Below are positions 63,080-64,000 of a stretch of DNA of 64,000 nt, in pieces; the first letter of the stretch is position 1, and every line of letters starts with the position of its first letter. The notes beneath the pieces are model-generated. The model did no database searches and was not told the origin of the DNA. It saw only the letters and a list, made by a program, of their open reading frames with translations. The position numbers and the translations under genes were made by a program. The stretch lies in assembly GCF_018327685.1 (NCBI RefSeq), contig NZ_BNEL01000003.1, forward strand, positions 744,001 through 808,000, written 5' to 3'. This DNA is from Streptomyces sp. TS71-3 (GTDB lineage Bacteria > Actinomycetota > Actinomycetes > Streptomycetales > Streptomycetaceae).

Positions 63080-63787
63080 GTGGCGTTGGTGGTGGCACAG
63101 GAGGTGCCCACGTCGTCGAGCATGGCCGTACCCCATGGCCCTGCGGGCGTGGGGAAAGCCAGACGTCGTATGCGCGATCAGCTAAGCGTCAGCGGGGTCT
63201 CGGACACGGTCGTCGACGATGCCGTACTCATCCTTTCCGAACTGCTCAGCAACGCCTGCCGGCACGGCAGGCCCCTGGGCGACGCACCGGCCGGCGACGG
63301 TGACGTGCTGGCGGCGTGGCGCGTCGACACGGCGGGCCGGCTGACGGTCGAGGTCACGGACGGCGGCGGTCCGACCCGCCCCGTGCCGGCCAAGCCCTCG
63401 ATCACCGCGCACGGCGGCCGCGGGCTGAACATCATCACCGCCCTCGCCGACGACTGGGGCGTACGGGACGACCCGCGCGGCGAGGTCACCGTATGGGTCC
63501 TGGTGCACGGCGACCCGGCCCCCACCCGCGTCCCGGACGGCGCGGCCCGGGTGACCGGCCGCACCACCCGCCAGGAGAGCGGCCACGGCGCCGCCCGGTC
63601 GGAGAGCACCGGCCGCACCGCGATCGGCAAGCAGGGCCGCAGGACCACCGGCAGCGCTCCGGTCGCCCACGGGCACCGCCCGGCGCACCGGTACGGCGGC
63701 GACACGGCCGCCCGCGTGCCGTCGCGCCCGATGTCCGCCCAGCGCGGCGAGCGGGATTTCGCGGACACCCTCGACGACGCCGAATAG
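63080..63787 (+). CDS. HATPase anti-sigma/regulatory kinase-like protein
   Basis: 235 residues from GTG 63080 (GAAGGAGG 10 bases upstream), giving MALVVAQEVPTSSSMAVPHG, the conserved Streptomyces start; ATG 62993 would add an unconserved leader. The single HATPase_c_2 domain has ELLSNACRHG (N box), VEVTDGGGPTRP (G1) and HGGRGLNIITALADDWG (G2). There is no phospho-His domain, so it is of the RsbW/SpoIIAB kind, binding ATP to phosphorylate or hold an anti-sigma antagonist. The C-terminal 70 residues are basic and of low complexity. Confidence 0.9.
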   Translation: MALVVAQEVPTSSSMAVPHGPAGVGKARRRMRDQLSVSGVSDTVVDDAVLILSELLSNACRHGRPLGDAPAGDGDVLAAWRVDTAGRLTVEVTDGGGPTRPVPAKPSITAHGGRGLNIITALADDWGVRDDPRGEVTVWVLVHGDPAPTRVPDGAARVTGRTTRQESGHGAARSESTGRTAIGKQGRRTTGSAPVAHGHRPAHRYGGDTAARVPSRPMSAQRGERDFADTLDDAE

Positions 63788-64000
63788 CCGAGTGCGCGAG
63801 TACGCGAGTAGCCGAGTAGCCGAGTAAGGCTTCCCGCGCCCGCCTTGGCGGACGTCACGACCGGACACGGCCCGGCAGCACGGCCGGACACCACGGTCCG
63901 AACGGCACGGCCGGCCTGACAGTGCCGTCAGGCACCCCGGCGGGTCCCGGAGCCCGGAGCTGAACTCACGCCCGGACACGGCACCGGAACCCGAGCCACC
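63788..64000. other. Downstream spacer with 9-bp duplications
   Basis: 63788-63828 repeats GAGTAGCCG and GAGTACGCG units. No gene is supported to the window edge. Confidence 0.5.

Overview
The window is chromosomal DNA of a Streptomyces or very close relative. The signs are very high GC with strong G/C preference at third codon positions, many GTG starts, tRNA genes without an encoded CCA, and a family content typical of the genus: tandem SigF-type sigma factors, F420-dependent PPOX proteins, SigE-family sigma factor, subtilisin-inhibitor-type protein, Prim-Pol protein, HtrA with a proline-rich cytoplasmic arm. From memory, the order upp / tadA / Dabb protein / sigF / sigN / MarR-MFS / GT39 genes / two-component system / ECF sigma factor matches the S. 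coelicolor SCO4005-SCO4043 neighbourhood in reverse numbering. No database search was possible.

Layout. 1-1640: an IS982-type transposase cut by the window edge, then a TetR gene whose natural N-terminus looks frameshifted at a G9 run. 1.9-8.4 kb: secreted PQQ-type sugar dehydrogenase, CYTH protein, repeat-tailed hypothetical, molybdopterin-fold protein, atypical SDR, ABM monooxygenase, then a cluster of dispersed repeat copies. 8.35-9.94 kb: cobalamin-riboswitch-controlled cbtB-cbtA and the stub of a histidine phosphatase. 9.9-16.2 kb: methyltransferase, HhH-GPD protein, VapB-like protein, LytR_C protein, upp, tadA and its partner, tRNA-Ser(CGA). 16.3-20.3 kb: an operator-flanked quinone reductase, a 10-bp repeat array and a divergent full-length alanyl-tRNA synthetase. 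20.4-24.4 kb: conserved small proteins and the two SigB/F-type sigma factors. 24.5-29.4 kb: MarR regulator, an MFS exporter fused to three carboxypeptidase-regulatory-like repeats, a YceI protein carrying the same module, and an F420 enzyme. 29.5-39.1 kb: TetR, secreted phosphodiesterase/nuclease, a translationally coupled GT2-GtrA/GT39 pair, and an OmpR/HK two-component system. 39.3-46 kb: paired secreted SH3-like proteins, TauE exporter, tyrosine phosphatase, F420 enzyme, DUF1152, a tiny secreted peptide with a duplicated motif, a nonsense-interrupted membrane gene, tRNA-Arg(ACG), tRNA-Ser(GCT), an SSI-type inhibitor. 46.2-53.3 kb: a 1,488-residue degenerate hybrid kinase, an acyl-CoA ligase and a SigE-family sigma factor. 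53.3-54.4 kb is about 1 kb of pyrimidine-rich non-coding DNA. 54.4-64 kb: Prim-Pol protein, F420 enzyme, small membrane protein, tRNA-Ser(TGA), the MarR-MFS-isochorismatase operon with a perfect palindromic operator, HtrA protease, GDPD phosphodiesterase carrying an in-frame minisatellite, and an HATPase anti-sigma-type protein.

Across scales the striking trait is short-period tandem duplication. Arrays with units of about 9-21 bp sit in coding regions, in frame, and in spacers, at more than ten places. The most useful leads are the AlaRS paralog with its helically phased 10-bp array, the MFS/YceI pair sharing a module, the riboswitch locus, the pseudo hybrid kinase, and the dispersed repeat seen near 8 kb and 36 kb in opposite orientations.
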